This document shows, piece after piece, positions 1 to 8,869 of a stretch of DNA of 64,000 nucleotides (position 1 is the first letter of the stretch; every line of letters begins with the position of its first letter). The notes beneath the pieces are model-generated. The model worked only from the letters and a program-made list of their open reading frames with translations, was not told the DNA's origin and made no database searches. The stretch comes from Sphingobium sp. TCM1 (GTDB lineage Bacteria; Pseudomonadota; Alphaproteobacteria; Sphingomonadales; Sphingomonadaceae): assembly GCF_001650725.1 (NCBI RefSeq), contig NZ_LXVX01000005.1, forward strand, positions 1 through 64,000. The letters run 5' to 3'. The translations under genes were made by a program, and so were the position numbers.

Positions 1-48
1 CGTTTTCACACGGCCTGGACCACTTTCGGACACTATGCCGTCCGCGCC

Positions 49-252
49 TTATGCCCAGATAATGAAGTCCACAAAGGCAAATAGGACTATCCAGATCAGC
101 ACCAAAGCGTAGAAACCGACAACGCTTTCTGATCTGCTGATTTGTGTCGCCTTTCCTCCCGCAATCGGCATGCGGATAGTCTGACCGCGCAATAGCATCA
201 CTGCCAAGACAGCGATTTGAGCGGTGGCTACAGCAGCAAAGAATAAGCTCAT
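49..252 (-). CDS. Small two-helix membrane protein, unknown function
   Basis: A 67-residue ORF with two strongly hydrophobic stretches (about residues 3-21 and 45-66) joined by a short polar loop containing several K/R/S residues, so it would be a small inner-membrane hairpin protein. It begins with ATG and has only a weak ribosome binding site. I do not recognise the family. It lies at the window edge, is followed by about 210 bases without a gene, and has no visible operon partner. It could be a genuine small protein or a chance ORF; the clean alternation of hydrophobic and polar segments favours a real gene. Confidence 0.45.
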   Translation of the reverse strand: MSLFFAAVATAQIAVLAVMLLRGQTIRMPIAGGKATQISRSESVVGFYALVLIWIVLFAFVDFIIWA

Positions 253-343
253 GCGCTCAGCTTAGCGCGTTACCGGGCAGGTCGGCAACGTCAGCTATTC
301 ACCCGCGCATCGGGTGAGCAGTCAGTCAGCTAACCACCCGTTC

Positions 344-364
344 CGTCATTCCCGCGACCCGAAG
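344..364. repeat. Copy of a dispersed palindromic-type repeat
   Basis: These 21 bases, beginning CGTCATTCCCGCG, recur exactly in inverted orientation at 4012-4032. The CGTCATTCCCGCG / CGGGAATGACG core is the end motif of a REP-like extragenic repeat family common in proteobacterial genomes. The rest of 253-466 holds no gene that I can support, only this repeat and the hairpin at 430-456. Confidence 0.6.
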
Positions 365-429
365 AGCGGCCGTTACGCAATCCACTCGAATGTCCGCCCG
401 GCGGCAATCCCGGCCGCCTGAAAGCAATC

Positions 430-456
430 GGGGCCGGATCGTTGCGATCCGGCCCC
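430..456 (-). terminator. Hairpin terminator downstream of the DAHP synthase gene
   Basis: A perfect 12-bp inverted repeat (GGGGCCGGATCG, 3-nt loop, CGATCCGGCCCC) lies 11 bases beyond the stop codon of the minus-strand DAHP synthase gene. There is no long T tract on the minus strand, so termination strength is uncertain, but position and stability fit a transcript end. Confidence 0.6.
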
Positions 457-466
457 GGCTCGTTCG

Positions 467-1837
467 TCAGGCCGCGGCGCGGCGTTCCTTCAGTTCCTCG
501 TTGAGCATCTCGGCCAGCAGGAAGGCCAGCTCCAGGCTCTGCGCCGCGTTGAGGCGCGGGTCGCAATGGGTGTGGTAGCGGTCGGCCAGCCCCTCGTCGG
601 TGATCGCGATGGCGCCGCCGGTGCATTCGGTGACGTTCTGGCCGGTCATTTCCGCGTGGATGCCGCCGCCGAAGCTGCCCTCGGCGCGGTGGACGGCGAA
701 GAAGCCGCGCACTTCGGCCAGGATGCGGTCGAACGGCCGCGTCTTGTAGCCATTGGCCGCCTTGATGACGTTGCCGTGCATCGGATCGCAGGACCAGACC
801 ACCGGATGGCCTTCGCGCAGCACCGCGCGCACCAGCTTGGGCAGGCCCGCCTCGATCTTGTCATGGCCATAGCGGGTGATGAGCGTGATGCGCCCTGCCT
901 CGCGCGACGGGTTCAATATGTCGAGCAGGCGCAGGAGCGCGTCCGGCTCGAGGCTGGGGCCGCACTTCATGCCGATCGGGTTGCCGATGCCGCGCAGATA
1001 TTCGACATGGGCCGACCCTTCGAAGCGGGTGCGGTCGCCGATCCACAGCATGTGCGCGGACGTGTCATACCAGTCGCCGGTCAGCGAATCCTGCCGGGTC
1101 AGCGCCTGTTCGAACGGCAGCAGCAGCGCTTCATGGCTGGTGTAGAAGCTGGTCCCGCCCAGTTGCGGCACGGTGTCGGCATGGAGGCCGCAGGCGCGCA
1201 TGAAGTCGAGCGCCTGGCCGATCTGGTCGGCCATCGCCTCGAACTTCGCGGCCCAGGGACTGCGGCCCATGAAATCGAGCATCCAGCCATGCACCCGTTC
1301 CAGGCTGGCATAGCCGCCGGTCGAGAAGGCGCGCAGCAGGTTGAGGGTCGCGGCCGACTGGTTGTAGGCGCGGATCATCCGTTCCGGGTCCGGCTCACGC
1401 GATTCGGCGGTGAAGGCGATGTCGTTGACATTGTCGCCGCGATAGCTGGGCAGCTCCACGCCGCCGATCGTCTCGGTATCGGCCGAGCGCGGCTTGGCGA
1501 ACTGGCCCGCCATGCGGCCGACCTTCACCACCGGCAGCTTCGACGCGAAGGTCAGGACGACCGCCATCTGGAGCAGCACGCGGAAGGTGTCGCGGATATT
1601 GTTCGGATGGAACTCCGCGAAACTTTCGGCGCAGTCGCCGCCCTGGAGCAGGAAGGCCTCGCCATTGACGACCTTGGCCAGGTCGGCCTTCAGGTTGCGC
1701 GCCTCGCCCGCAAAGACGAGCGGCGGAAACTGGCCAAGCTGGGCCTCTACCGAGGCAAGCGCCTCCGCATCCCGATAAAAGGGCATCTGGATGCCCTTTT
1801 GGCTCCGCCAGCTATCCGGCGTCCACTTCGCCGCCAC
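467..1837 (-). CDS. Class II 3-deoxy-7-phosphoheptulonate (DAHP) synthase
   Basis: The enzyme condenses phosphoenolpyruvate with erythrose-4-phosphate, the first step of the shikimate pathway to aromatic amino acids and chorismate, in the cytoplasm. The roughly 456-residue length and class II motifs are visible: [10 protein letters not shown] near the N terminus, [14 protein letters not shown], the metal/substrate segments IGMKCGPSL and WSCDPMHGN, and [17 protein letters not shown]. The GTG start at 1837 is preferred over an upstream in-frame ATG at 1876 because AAGGAGA lies about seven bases ahead of it and the protein then begins close to conserved sequence. It appears monocistronic. Its product chorismate is used by pabB at 8986. 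The family assignment is secure. Confidence 0.95.
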   Translation of the reverse strand: MAAKWTPDSWRSQKGIQMPFYRDAEALASVEAQLGQFPPLVFAGEARNLKADLAKVVNGEAFLLQGGDCAESFAEFHPNNIRDTFRVLLQMAVVLTFASKLPVVKVGRMAGQFAKPRSADTETIGGVELPSYRGDNVNDIAFTAESREPDPERMIRAYNQSAATLNLLRAFSTGGYASLERVHGWMLDFMGRSPWAAKFEAMADQIGQALDFMRACGLHADTVPQLGGTSFYTSHEALLLPFEQALTRQDSLTGDWYDTSAHMLWIGDRTRFEGSAHVEYLRGIGNPIGMKCGPSLEPDALLRLLDILNPSREAGRITLITRYGHDKIEAGLPKLVRAVLREGHPVVWSCDPMHGNVIKAANGYKTRPFDRILAEVRGFFAVHRAEGSFGGGIHAEMTGQNVTECTGGAIAITDEGLADRYHTHCDPRLNAAQSLELAFLLAEMLNEELKERRAAA

Positions 1838-1966
1838 GTCGAGTCTCCTTCGCACAAGATAAAATAGGCGCCGCACCTACGCGCCTGCGGGCGGCAAGGC
1901 AAGAATGTACCATTTCGACCATGGAAATGCGCAATGATTTGTCCCGATCAGGCTGATCGGCGCCCT

Positions 1967-2347
1967 CTATTTCTGGCAGGGATAGCGCTCGTTGAGGGCC
2001 ACGCTGACCAGCACGGAGGCGGGCGCCTTGCGCTGGTCGGGCCAGCGTTCGAGATAGGCGACGACGATGCGGCGCGCCTCGTCCGCGCCCATGCGGTCGG
2101 GCCAGCAGACCGGGCGGCCCCGGCCGATGAAGGCGTCCTTGCGAATGCCGTCCACCACGCCGACGATATAGGCGGTGCAGGCCAGCCCATATTCGGGCGC
2201 CTTGTTGCGGCATTTGGAAAGCAGGGTCGCGCCGGTTTCGAACATGAAGGCGCCACTACCCGAAGCGGGCGCCGAAGGGCGGGCCGCAGGGGCGGGCGTG
2301 GCGGCGAGGGCGGCTGCCGCCAACGCGATCGGGAGCGCGCGCATCAT
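1967..2347 (-). CDS. Exported Rap1a/Tai-like small protein
   Basis: A 126-residue protein with an N-terminal signal peptide (Ala/Leu-rich to about residue 21). The mature part resembles the Rap1a/Tai family: LLSKC, then CTAYIVGVVDGI, a Cys-containing loop (CWPDRMGADEARRIVVAYLERWP) and a C-terminal ASVLVSVALNERYPC. Four cysteines suggest two disulfides in the periplasm. Founding Rap1a proteins are immunity proteins of type VI effectors, but many family members in alphaproteobacteria have no secretion neighbours, and none are seen here, so the role is unknown. The ATG at 2347 is chosen for the AGGA just upstream and the signal peptide; a longer in-frame ORF exists but overlaps the neighbouring gene. 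Confidence 0.7.
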   Translation of the reverse strand: MMRALPIALAAAALAATPAPAARPSAPASGSGAFMFETGATLLSKCRNKAPEYGLACTAYIVGVVDGIRKDAFIGRGRPVCWPDRMGADEARRIVVAYLERWPDQRKAPASVLVSVALNERYPCQK

Positions 2348-2460
2348 ATTATCCTGCAAATTGTCGTTGTTGCCCGCCCGTAACAAGGCGATGCTGAACC
2401 ACGCCTGTCCGGGTCGCACCCATAGCCCTTCCATGGGCGCCGGGCCAGTGCGCGGCGGGA

Positions 2461-3708
2461 TTAGTCCTTCCGTCGGGCCGCAAAGTCGAAGGTGACGGCC
2501 ACCTGCGGCGTCAGGCCGGTGCTGCTGTCGCCATTGCCGACGCCGAAGGCGCTGCGGGCGATGGTGGCGCTGCCCGACACCTTGCGGGTGGCGTCCTTGC
2601 CCGACAGGGCGAAGCGGATCGCCTGCGGCTTCGATACGCCCTTGAGGGTCAGAGTGCCGCTGGCGCGATAGCGGTTGGGGCCGGTCGCTTCGGCGCCCTT
2701 CGCCACGAAGGTCGCGGTCGGGTGGGCGGCGGTGGCGAAGAATTCGTCGCCCGGCAACATCCCGTCCTTGTAGGCGTCGCCCACGCTGGCAGAGGCCATG
2801 TCGATCGACACCTGGATGTCGGCGCTTTCCGGATGGTCGGGGTCCATGACGATGCGGGCGGTCCATCGGGCAAAGCTGCCGCTGATCGTGTCGCCATCAT
2901 TGCCGACCGAAAAGCCGATGCGGCCGCCGGGCTGAACGGTCCAGGCCGGGGGCGGGCCAACGGGTTGCTCCGTGGCGGCTTCGATGGCGTTGGCCGCTGC
3001 GGTGGCGGGGGGTGCGGCGGCGGCGTTGACGGCTTGCGCCATGGCGACGTTGCTGGTGTCGGCTTCGGTGTCGACGTCTTCCGCGACCGGCGCCGGTGCG
3101 GGCTCGGCCTGCGGGGCGGGCAGGATCGCGCGGCCGGCGACGAAGCCGACCAGGATCAGCGCGGGCAACGCCAGCAGCAGCGCGGTCGAGCGGCCGGGCA
3201 CCATGCGCCAGATCAGGCCGTCGCGCATCATCACATGATGACGCAGCGCCCCCGCGACATGGAGCAGCACGAGGGCGATGCCGATCCAGGCGAGCAGGCC
3301 ATGGCCATTTTCCGCAACGGCGTGGCTCTCAGCCGGGAGGGGAAGATGGGGCAGGGGCAGCACGCCGAAGAGCAGGGTCGGCACCTTGACCCGGGCGGTG
3401 GACACCAGCGCCCAGCCGGTGAGCGGCGCGCCCAGCATGAAGGCGTAGAGGCCGACATGCACGACCGAGGCGAGCGCGCCCTGCCAGCCGCCCTCCAGCT
3501 TTGCGGGGCGCGGCTTCCAGTAGCGGATGGCGATGCGGGCGAGGGTCAGCGCCAGGATCGTCATGCCGACCGACTTGTGTAGCTGGTAGAGGGAGAAGCC
3601 GCGCGCCCCCAGATCCTCCAGCGCCCAGCCGACCGCGATCTGGAAGGCGAGCAGGGCGGCGATCGCCCAGTGCAGGATGATGGCGGTGAGACTGTAGCGT
3701 TGCGGCAT
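2461..3708 (-). CDS. Cytochrome b561-YceI fusion protein
   Basis: A 415-residue two-domain protein. Residues 1-190 form a four-helix di-haem cytochrome b561 domain (begins MPQRYSLTAIILHW, with conserved His in LHW, QLHKSVG, VVHVGLYAFML, GHGLLAWIGIALVLLHV and HH). A further helix is followed by an Ala/Pro-rich linker (about 200-245). Residues 250-415 match a YceI-like lipocalin domain (PGGRIGFSV..., ADIQVSIDMAS, DEFFATAAHPTATFVAKG, GTLTLKGVSKP), which binds polyisoprenoid or quinone-like lipids in the periplasm. The order suggests membrane electron transfer coupled to a tethered lipid-binding domain. The pair also occurs as separate adjacent genes in many proteobacteria. Single gene with no operon partner. 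Confidence 0.88.
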   Translation of the reverse strand: MPQRYSLTAIILHWAIAALLAFQIAVGWALEDLGARGFSLYQLHKSVGMTILALTLARIAIRYWKPRPAKLEGGWQGALASVVHVGLYAFMLGAPLTGWALVSTARVKVPTLLFGVLPLPHLPLPAESHAVAENGHGLLAWIGIALVLLHVAGALRHHVMMRDGLIWRMVPGRSTALLLALPALILVGFVAGRAILPAPQAEPAPAPVAEDVDTEADTSNVAMAQAVNAAAAPPATAAANAIEAATEQPVGPPPAWTVQPGGRIGFSVGNDGDTISGSFARWTARIVMDPDHPESADIQVSIDMASASVGDAYKDGMLPGDEFFATAAHPTATFVAKGAEATGPNRYRASGTLTLKGVSKPQAIRFALSGKDATRKVSGSATIARSAFGVGNGDSSTGLTPQVAVTFDFAARRKD

Positions 3709-4081
3709 GAAGGAACCCCGGTTGAACAGGGGGCGAAATTATGGCGCGCGCGGAATGAAGTCCATTGGCTCAGGCGGAAACGATGGGTTGCGGCTTGAGG
3801 TCGGTTCGGGGGCGAGGTTTAACGGTCTGGAGGCGCGCATTCCCGTCCTGCCGGCGACGGCTGGCATTTCACTTTTTCTGGCGACATGCGTCAAAGAGAA
3901 GGGCGATCCCAGCTTATGCCGGGATGTCGGAAACGGACAGGGTCTCAACCCACCCGATCTCGTCGTCCCCGCGCAGGTGGAGATGGCTGCACGCGTTGGC
4001 CTGCGGCCGGCCTTCGGGTCGCGGGAATGACGATGTGCGAGAAGCCATTCCGCAATCCTCCCCCGTCCTCCACGTCCGGTC
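3709..4081. repeat. Intergenic region with degenerate REP-like repeats
   Basis: This 373-base gap carries no ORF I would call a gene. It contains several decayed copies of a palindromic repeat built from CCCGC...GCGGG ends: about 3838-3872 (CATTCCCGTCCTGCCGG), 3902-3930 (CGATCCCAGCTTATGCCGGG), 3955-3985 and 4005-4035 (TCGCGGGAATGACG). Segment 4012-4032 is the exact reverse complement of 344-364. It must also hold the promoter for the minus-strand b561-YceI gene (near 3709) and the end of the phosphodiesterase transcript. Confidence 0.6.
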
Positions 4082-5425
4082 CTAGCGCCCGAGGTCGAGC
4101 GGCGGCTGTTCCGCGTCGGTCAGCGTCGCGCCCATGATCCTGGCGAGGGTGGGGGCGATGGCCCGCATATCGACCTCGCCCAGATCCTTGCCCGGCGCCA
4201 CGCCCTTGCCCATCAGCATCAGCGTGGAGCGGAGGTTGGCCGGGCCGGGGAAATAGCCGTGCATTCCCTTGACCGCGCTGCGCGCGACGATGGGGGCGGT
4301 CGGGCCGTGATAGATGTCGGTGACGAAGCCGGGCTTGAGATTGAGGGTGAATCTGGCCTGCGGGTTGCCGCCCATGGCAGCGACCTGCGCCCGGTCGGCG
4401 ACCGTGGCGATGCCGTTGGCGGGATTGGCGGCGAGCCGGTCGAGCACGATCTTCACCTGCGCCGCCAGCGCCTGGTCGTCCGGGCGGGCGAGCATGATTG
4501 CGGCCGACCCGCCGGAAATCCACGGCATGGCGAGCCAGGAGGCGACCTTGCCATCCTTCCCCAGGGTGATGAGGCCGGCGTCGATGAAGGGGCGATAGAG
4601 GTTGAGCGCGCTGTGGGTCGCTTCGAACCCATGGTCGCTGACCAGCGCGACCACCGCGTCGGGATGCGCCTTCAGTTCCGCTGCGACAAGGTCGCCGACG
4701 ATGGCGTCGATCTTTTCCAGCACCGCTTTAGCCTGCGGGGTGTCGGGTCCCTGCTCATGCTGTTCATGGTCCAGCGCGGTCAGGTAGACGGTCAGGAAAT
4801 CGGGCTTGTGCGCGGCGATCAGTGCGGTGGCGAAGCGGCCGCGCAGCTGGTCGCCGGGCAGGCTTTCGTCGATGCCCATGGCATAGGGCTGGCCGATCCT
4901 GGCCTCCAGTTCCGCCTTCAGGCCGGGCGTCGCCAGTGCGTCGAGCAGCTTCGCATCGTCGGGATGGCCAGTGCGCCAGATTTGCGGCAGGTTCCAGGTC
5001 ACGCCCTTCGCCGCGACGCTGACCGGCCAGTGGATATTGCCGGTGGACAGGCCCGCCTTGCGCGCGGCCTCCCACAGCATCGGCAGCTTGACGTCCTGCG
5101 CATACCAGTACCAGCCGCCCTGGTTGATGCCGGTCGGATCGAAGCTGTTGTTGGCGACGATGCCGTGCCGGGCGGGCGCGGCGCCGGTCATCAGCGTCGT
5201 GTGGCTGGGGTAGGTGAGCGTCGGCAGCACGCCCGTCACGCCGCTGGCATGGGCGCCGTCCTTCAGGAATCGGCGCAGATGGGGGATGGCAAGGCCGCGC
5301 TTGTCCGCGTCCAGCACGTCGCCGGGGCGCAGCCCGTCGATCGAGATCAGCAGGACGGGCTCCGCACTCGCCATCGTCGGGAGGAGCGTAGCGAGTGCGG
5401 ACAGGAAAAGCGCGGCCTTCTTCAT
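4082..5425 (-). CDS. Exported nucleotide pyrophosphatase/phosphodiesterase (alkaline phosphatase superfamily)
   Basis: A periplasmic metal-dependent phosphodiesterase-type enzyme of about 447 residues. It has a signal peptide ending in SAEP, the first metal Asp in LLISIDGLRPG, the nucleophile region LPTLTYPSHTTLMTGAAPARHGI (Thr in LTYPSHT), a His-containing metal site in LDHEQHEQG, and SDHGFE. This is the ENPP-like pattern. The exact substrate (nucleotide diesters, phosphonates or phospholipid head groups) cannot be read from sequence. The ATG at 5425 has GGAGA upstream and starts the signal peptide; an in-frame extension to 5554 would overlap the receptor gene and is rejected. It follows the TonB receptor gene by 22 bases, so the two are probably cotranscribed and act on one substrate. 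Confidence 0.87.
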   Translation of the reverse strand: MKKAALFLSALATLLPTMASAEPVLLISIDGLRPGDVLDADKRGLAIPHLRRFLKDGAHASGVTGVLPTLTYPSHTTLMTGAAPARHGIVANNSFDPTGINQGGWYWYAQDVKLPMLWEAARKAGLSTGNIHWPVSVAAKGVTWNLPQIWRTGHPDDAKLLDALATPGLKAELEARIGQPYAMGIDESLPGDQLRGRFATALIAAHKPDFLTVYLTALDHEQHEQGPDTPQAKAVLEKIDAIVGDLVAAELKAHPDAVVALVSDHGFEATHSALNLYRPFIDAGLITLGKDGKVASWLAMPWISGGSAAIMLARPDDQALAAQVKIVLDRLAANPANGIATVADRAQVAAMGGNPQARFTLNLKPGFVTDIYHGPTAPIVARSAVKGMHGYFPGPANLRSTLMLMGKGVAPGKDLGEVDMRAIAPTLARIMGATLTDAEQPPLDLGR

Positions 5426-5447
5426 ATGTGCGTCTCCGATGCCGGGC

Positions 5448-7745
5448 TCAGAAACCGGTCTTGAGCGTGGCGAAGAATTGCTGCGGCGCGCCCACCAGCA
5501 GCGTCTGGGCGTCGCCGCTGTTGCCGAAGCCGCCCGAGCCGATCGTGCCGACATAGCGCTTGTCGAACAGGTTGGTGGCGTTCAGCTGGATTTCCACCTT
5601 GTCAGTGAAGCGATAGCCGAGCGAGGCATCGACGATCAGCCGACCGGGGACCGACGCGTCATTGGTGTAGCTGTAGTAGCGACGCGACATATAGTTGAGG
5701 CCGACGCGGAAGAAGCGTTGGCCATCATCATAGTTGAGTTCGCCGCGCGCCATATGCTTGGGGCTGTCGACCACGGTCTTGTCCTTGATCGCCGCGACCA
5801 GCGTGCCGTCGCCGTTCACGACATCGTCGCGATAGGTGGCGTCGGTATAGCTGTAGCTGGCGTAGAGGCCGAAGCCGCCGCCCAGCTTGAGGTCGCCCGC
5901 CGCCTCGACGCCGATCGCGCGCACGCCGCCGACATTCTGGAGCGCCGACGGGTTGCCCTGGATCGCCGAGCCGACCTGCACGGCGAGCAGCCGGTTCCTG
6001 AAATTGACCAGATAGGCGCCGACCGTGCCGTTGAACACGGGCGTATTGTAGCGCAGGCCCAGTTCGAACGTGTCGGACGTTTCGGGTTTCAGATCATCCT
6101 TGATCGCGTCGAAGCCGGTCTGGTTGGTCGAGAAGGGGCCGGTGGTGGTGGCGCTGGCGAAGGCGCGCGTCACTTGCGTGAAGCCGCCGAAGATTTCCGC
6201 TTCGGGCGTCAGTTCGACCGCGAAGCCGGCATGGGGCTGGAACCAGTCCTCGACCTTGATCTTGCCTTCGGGGAAGGACGACGACACGACCGCTTCAGCC
6301 TCGTTCGTGACCTTGAAGCCCTTCCACCCCAGGTTGATCGTGACCATGCCGAGGTCGATCTTGTCCTGGACATGATATTGGAAAGTGTCGGTGGTGAAGT
6401 CGAATTCCCACTGGGTGGCGAAGGGATCTTGCGGATAGTCGCGGAAGCTGAGGCCGGGTTCGGTGCGGCTGGCAAAGGCGTAGAAGCGGCGGGCCTGGTT
6501 GAACTTGTTATTCTCATACCATGCGCCGACGCTCAGATTCTGGATGCCGAGCGTATAGTCGACGCTGCCGAAGGCGCCGATCCGGTCCATCTCATATTCG
6601 GTGGTGCGTACCGACATGGGCACGCCGTTGGGGCTGGGGACATAGGGCGTCGCCCACAGGCCCATGCCGCTGTTGTTGTGATAATAGCCCTTGATCTTGA
6701 AACTGGCCGTCTCGCCCAGCGGCGTGGTGAAGCCGATCGCGCCCAGCCAGTCCTTGCGCAGGCCCGCCGCGTCATAATAGGCGTCGTCGGCGCTGGTGAC
6801 ATTGCCGGGGTAGGTCTGGCCGGTGGCCACCGTTGCGCCGCTATAGTCGTAGCGGCCATCGGGGAAGGGCGATCCGCCGCTGTTGCTGATCAGGTCGACA
6901 TCGTTCAGGCGGCTGGCATAGTCGATCGCGCGGGCATAGTCCGGATAGGTGTTGTCCCAATCCCAGCCGAGGCGACGGATCATGCCCATCGACATGTCCT
7001 GATAATCCTGTTCGCGACGGTCGGAGTAGCTTAGCCAGCCGTCGATCTTCGCTTCGCCGATCGGGATGATGACCTTGGCATTGCCCATATGCTGGTCCTG
7101 AACGCCCTGGCCCTTATATTTGTCGGTCGAGCCATAGCCGTAGGAGACATAGCCGCGGATACCATCGGCGCTACCCATGTCGATCCGGCCGAAGGCGCGG
7201 ATCGTGTCGTTGCTGCCATAGGTCAGGTTGCCTTGCGCGCCGAAGGCGCCGGTGGGGTCCATCGAGAAGGTTTCGACCGTCCCGCCGAGGTTGCCGGTCG
7301 CCTGCGTACCGAGCGAACCCGCGCCCTGGCTGACGCGCACGCTGCCGATATTCTCGCTGCTGATGGCGCGGGTGATGTGCAGGCCGTTATGATTGCCATA
7401 GCTCATATCGCCCAGCGGAATGCCGTCGAAGGTGAAGCCAAGCTGATTCTGGTTGAAGCTGCGGATGGTGACGCGCTGCGACCATTCATAATTGCCGAAC
7501 GGGTCGGCCGACTGGAAATTGACGCTGGGCAGCTTCTCGATCGCTTTCAGCGCATTGGTGCCGGGCGTCAGGGTCACGATGTCGCGCGACTGGATTTCCT
7601 GCACCTGGCGGGTTTCGCCACGGCCGAACACGATGATTTCGGCGCTGTCCGCCGCCGCATCAGGTGCGGGCAGAACATCCTGGGCGAAGGCTGGCGCGGC
7701 GGCGAGCATGGTCGATGCGAGCAGTAGGGCGTTGACAGGACGCAT
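5448..7745 (-). CDS. TonB-dependent outer-membrane receptor
   Basis: A 765-residue protein with a signal peptide (cleavage after PAFA), a plug domain (about 35-165; ALKAIEKLPSVNFQ, VTIRSFNQNQLGFTFDGIPLGD, VRVSQGAGSLGTQATGNLGGTVE) and a 22-strand-type barrel ending in the terminal Phe typical of outer-membrane beta-barrels. NATNLFDKRYVG near the C terminus is the usual TonB-receptor signature. It would import a ligand across the outer membrane using TonB energy. It is the first gene of an operon with the downstream phosphodiesterase, suggesting uptake of a phosphorus-containing compound. The Pho-box-like array at 7820-7859 supports phosphate control, but the ligand is inferred, not shown. Confidence 0.92.
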   Translation of the reverse strand: MRPVNALLLASTMLAAAPAFAQDVLPAPDAAADSAEIIVFGRGETRQVQEIQSRDIVTLTPGTNALKAIEKLPSVNFQSADPFGNYEWSQRVTIRSFNQNQLGFTFDGIPLGDMSYGNHNGLHITRAISSENIGSVRVSQGAGSLGTQATGNLGGTVETFSMDPTGAFGAQGNLTYGSNDTIRAFGRIDMGSADGIRGYVSYGYGSTDKYKGQGVQDQHMGNAKVIIPIGEAKIDGWLSYSDRREQDYQDMSMGMIRRLGWDWDNTYPDYARAIDYASRLNDVDLISNSGGSPFPDGRYDYSGATVATGQTYPGNVTSADDAYYDAAGLRKDWLGAIGFTTPLGETASFKIKGYYHNNSGMGLWATPYVPSPNGVPMSVRTTEYEMDRIGAFGSVDYTLGIQNLSVGAWYENNKFNQARRFYAFASRTEPGLSFRDYPQDPFATQWEFDFTTDTFQYHVQDKIDLGMVTINLGWKGFKVTNEAEAVVSSSFPEGKIKVEDWFQPHAGFAVELTPEAEIFGGFTQVTRAFASATTTGPFSTNQTGFDAIKDDLKPETSDTFELGLRYNTPVFNGTVGAYLVNFRNRLLAVQVGSAIQGNPSALQNVGGVRAIGVEAAGDLKLGGGFGLYASYSYTDATYRDDVVNGDGTLVAAIKDKTVVDSPKHMARGELNYDDGQRFFRVGLNYMSRRYYSYTNDASVPGRLIVDASLGYRFTDKVEIQLNATNLFDKRYVGTIGSGGFGNSGDAQTLLVGAPQQFFATLKTGF

Positions 7746-7819
7746 GGTGAAAATCCCCCTTGGAACCCGGATGAGATGACTGGTTCGGCGGGGCCTTAGG
7801 CGCGCGATGTTGCACTGCG

Positions 7820-7859
7820 GTGAGAGTGGCTTGACGAAATGGCGACGTTATTGTGACAC
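7820..7859 (-). promoter_or_regulatory. Candidate PhoB-box array upstream of the TonB receptor operon
   Basis: Read on the minus strand, four 7-mers separated by 4 bases follow each other: GTGTCAC, ACGTCGC, TCGTCAA, CTCTCAC. This is the 11-bp spacing of PhoB direct repeats (CTGTCAT/C type). It lies 75-115 bases before the receptor ATG. Overlapping it, TTGTGAC-N6-GTCACAA at 7851-7870 forms a perfect inverted repeat that could instead be the operator of another regulator. No convincing -10 element was found. Confidence 0.4.
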
Positions 7860-7999
7860 TATCGTCACAATCATTCTCGCGTCGCGCCCGATCCTTGTGT
7901 CAAAAAGGTCGCAGTCTCGCCATTTTCGCCGACGCGATTGCATCACTGGCGATGATGGCTATGGAAATGTGACAGAAAATTCCAATGGGAAAGCAGGAC

Positions 8000-8437
8000 A
8001 TGGCCAAACCCGAATCCTGGCGGTTCAGTCCCGAAGCCTATCGCTTCGTCACCAGCATCGACACCCGCTTCCAGGATCTGGATACGATGGGTCACATTAA
8101 CAATGTGGCCATTTCGGGCATCTTCGAAACCGCGCGCATCCGTTTCCACCATCACATGGGGCGCCATCCGCAGGAACAGGGGGTGCGCTGGCTGGTGGCC
8201 AACGTGAACCTCAACTTCATCGAGGAATCGCATTTCCCCTATCCGTTCGAGGTCCATTGCGCGATCGGCCATATCGGCCGCACCAGTTGGACGATCAGTT
8301 CGGCCGGTTTCCAGAAGGGCGTTTGCGTTGCCACCTGCGACACGACGGTCGTCACCCATGGCGCCGAAGGGCGCCGCCTGATCGACGACACGCTGCGCGA
8401 GGCGATGGAGCTGAATTTCCTGCGCCGACCGGAATGA
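8000..8437 (+). CDS. Acyl-CoA thioesterase, hotdog (4HBT) fold
   Basis: About 145 residues with the 4-hydroxybenzoyl-CoA thioesterase pattern: TRFQDLDTMGHINNVAISGIFETAR carries the catalytic Asp and the central helix, followed by the beta-sheet core (VANVNLNFIEESHFPYPFEV). Such proteins hydrolyse acyl-CoA or aromatic acyl-CoA thioesters; the substrate is not determinable here. The ATG at 8000 is preferred over the one at 7985 because GGGAAAGCAGG precedes it. It is transcribed divergently from the TonB receptor gene and convergently with the DUF983 gene. Confidence 0.85.
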   Translation: MAKPESWRFSPEAYRFVTSIDTRFQDLDTMGHINNVAISGIFETARIRFHHHMGRHPQEQGVRWLVANVNLNFIEESHFPYPFEVHCAIGHIGRTSWTISSAGFQKGVCVATCDTTVVTHGAEGRRLIDDTLREAMELNFLRRPE

Positions 8438-8485
8438 TCGGGCCGGAATAATCGGGCCGGCGTGAATCGACCGGTCCGATCCGGC

Positions 8486-8869
8486 CTATCCGAACCCCGC
8501 CATCCGCCGGCTCCACTGGAAGGCGATGACGCCGCCCTTGACCGGCTGGATCATCGCCACCGCCAGCAGGATCGCGAGGCCCGGCCAGATCAGCACCTGC
8601 CAGCCCATCGGAATCGCGAAGGCTGAATTCACCTCGATCATCAGGGGGACCAGCAAATGCCCCAGCAGCAGGATCACGATATAGGCGGGGAAATCGTCCG
8701 CCTGGTGCAGGTCGAGGCGCAGGCCGCAGGCCGTGCAGGTCGGCGCCGCCTTCAGGAAATGCGCGAACAGCCGGCCCTGGCCGCAGGCCGGGCAGCGACC
8801 GCGCAGGCCGCGGCCGATCGCGGGACCGATCGGGCGATCGCCATGGGTGTCGGGGGCCGGGTCGCTCAT
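8486..8869 (-). CDS. DUF983 family membrane protein with zinc-ribbon
   Basis: A 127-residue protein. An N-terminal CPACG...CTACG pair of Cys-x2-Cys motifs (zinc-ribbon-like) is followed by DDFPAYIVILLLGHL and a second hydrophobic segment (about 95-112), so it has two membrane helices. This matches DUF983, found in many alphaproteobacteria, often near cytochrome oxidase genes; no such neighbour is here. ATG 8869 starts at the usual family position. In-frame sequence extends to 9013, but it would run into the pabB start region and is low-complexity. Confidence 0.8.
   Translation of the reverse strand: MSDPAPDTHGDRPIGPAIGRGLRGRCPACGQGRLFAHFLKAAPTCTACGLRLDLHQADDFPAYIVILLLGHLLVPLMIEVNSAFAIPMGWQVLIWPGLAILLAVAMIQPVKGGVIAFQWSRRMAGFG

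Noticed and set aside
566..1867. Long plus-strand ORF (433 codons) antisense to the DAHP synthase gene
   Set aside because: It is the GC-rich shadow of a clear enzyme gene, with low-complexity composition and no family motifs.
7851..7870. TTGTGAC-N6-GTCACAA as a CRP site
   Set aside because: The TGTGA...TCACA halves are 8 bases apart rather than the 6 of CRP sites. It is kept only as an alternative operator to the Pho-box reading.
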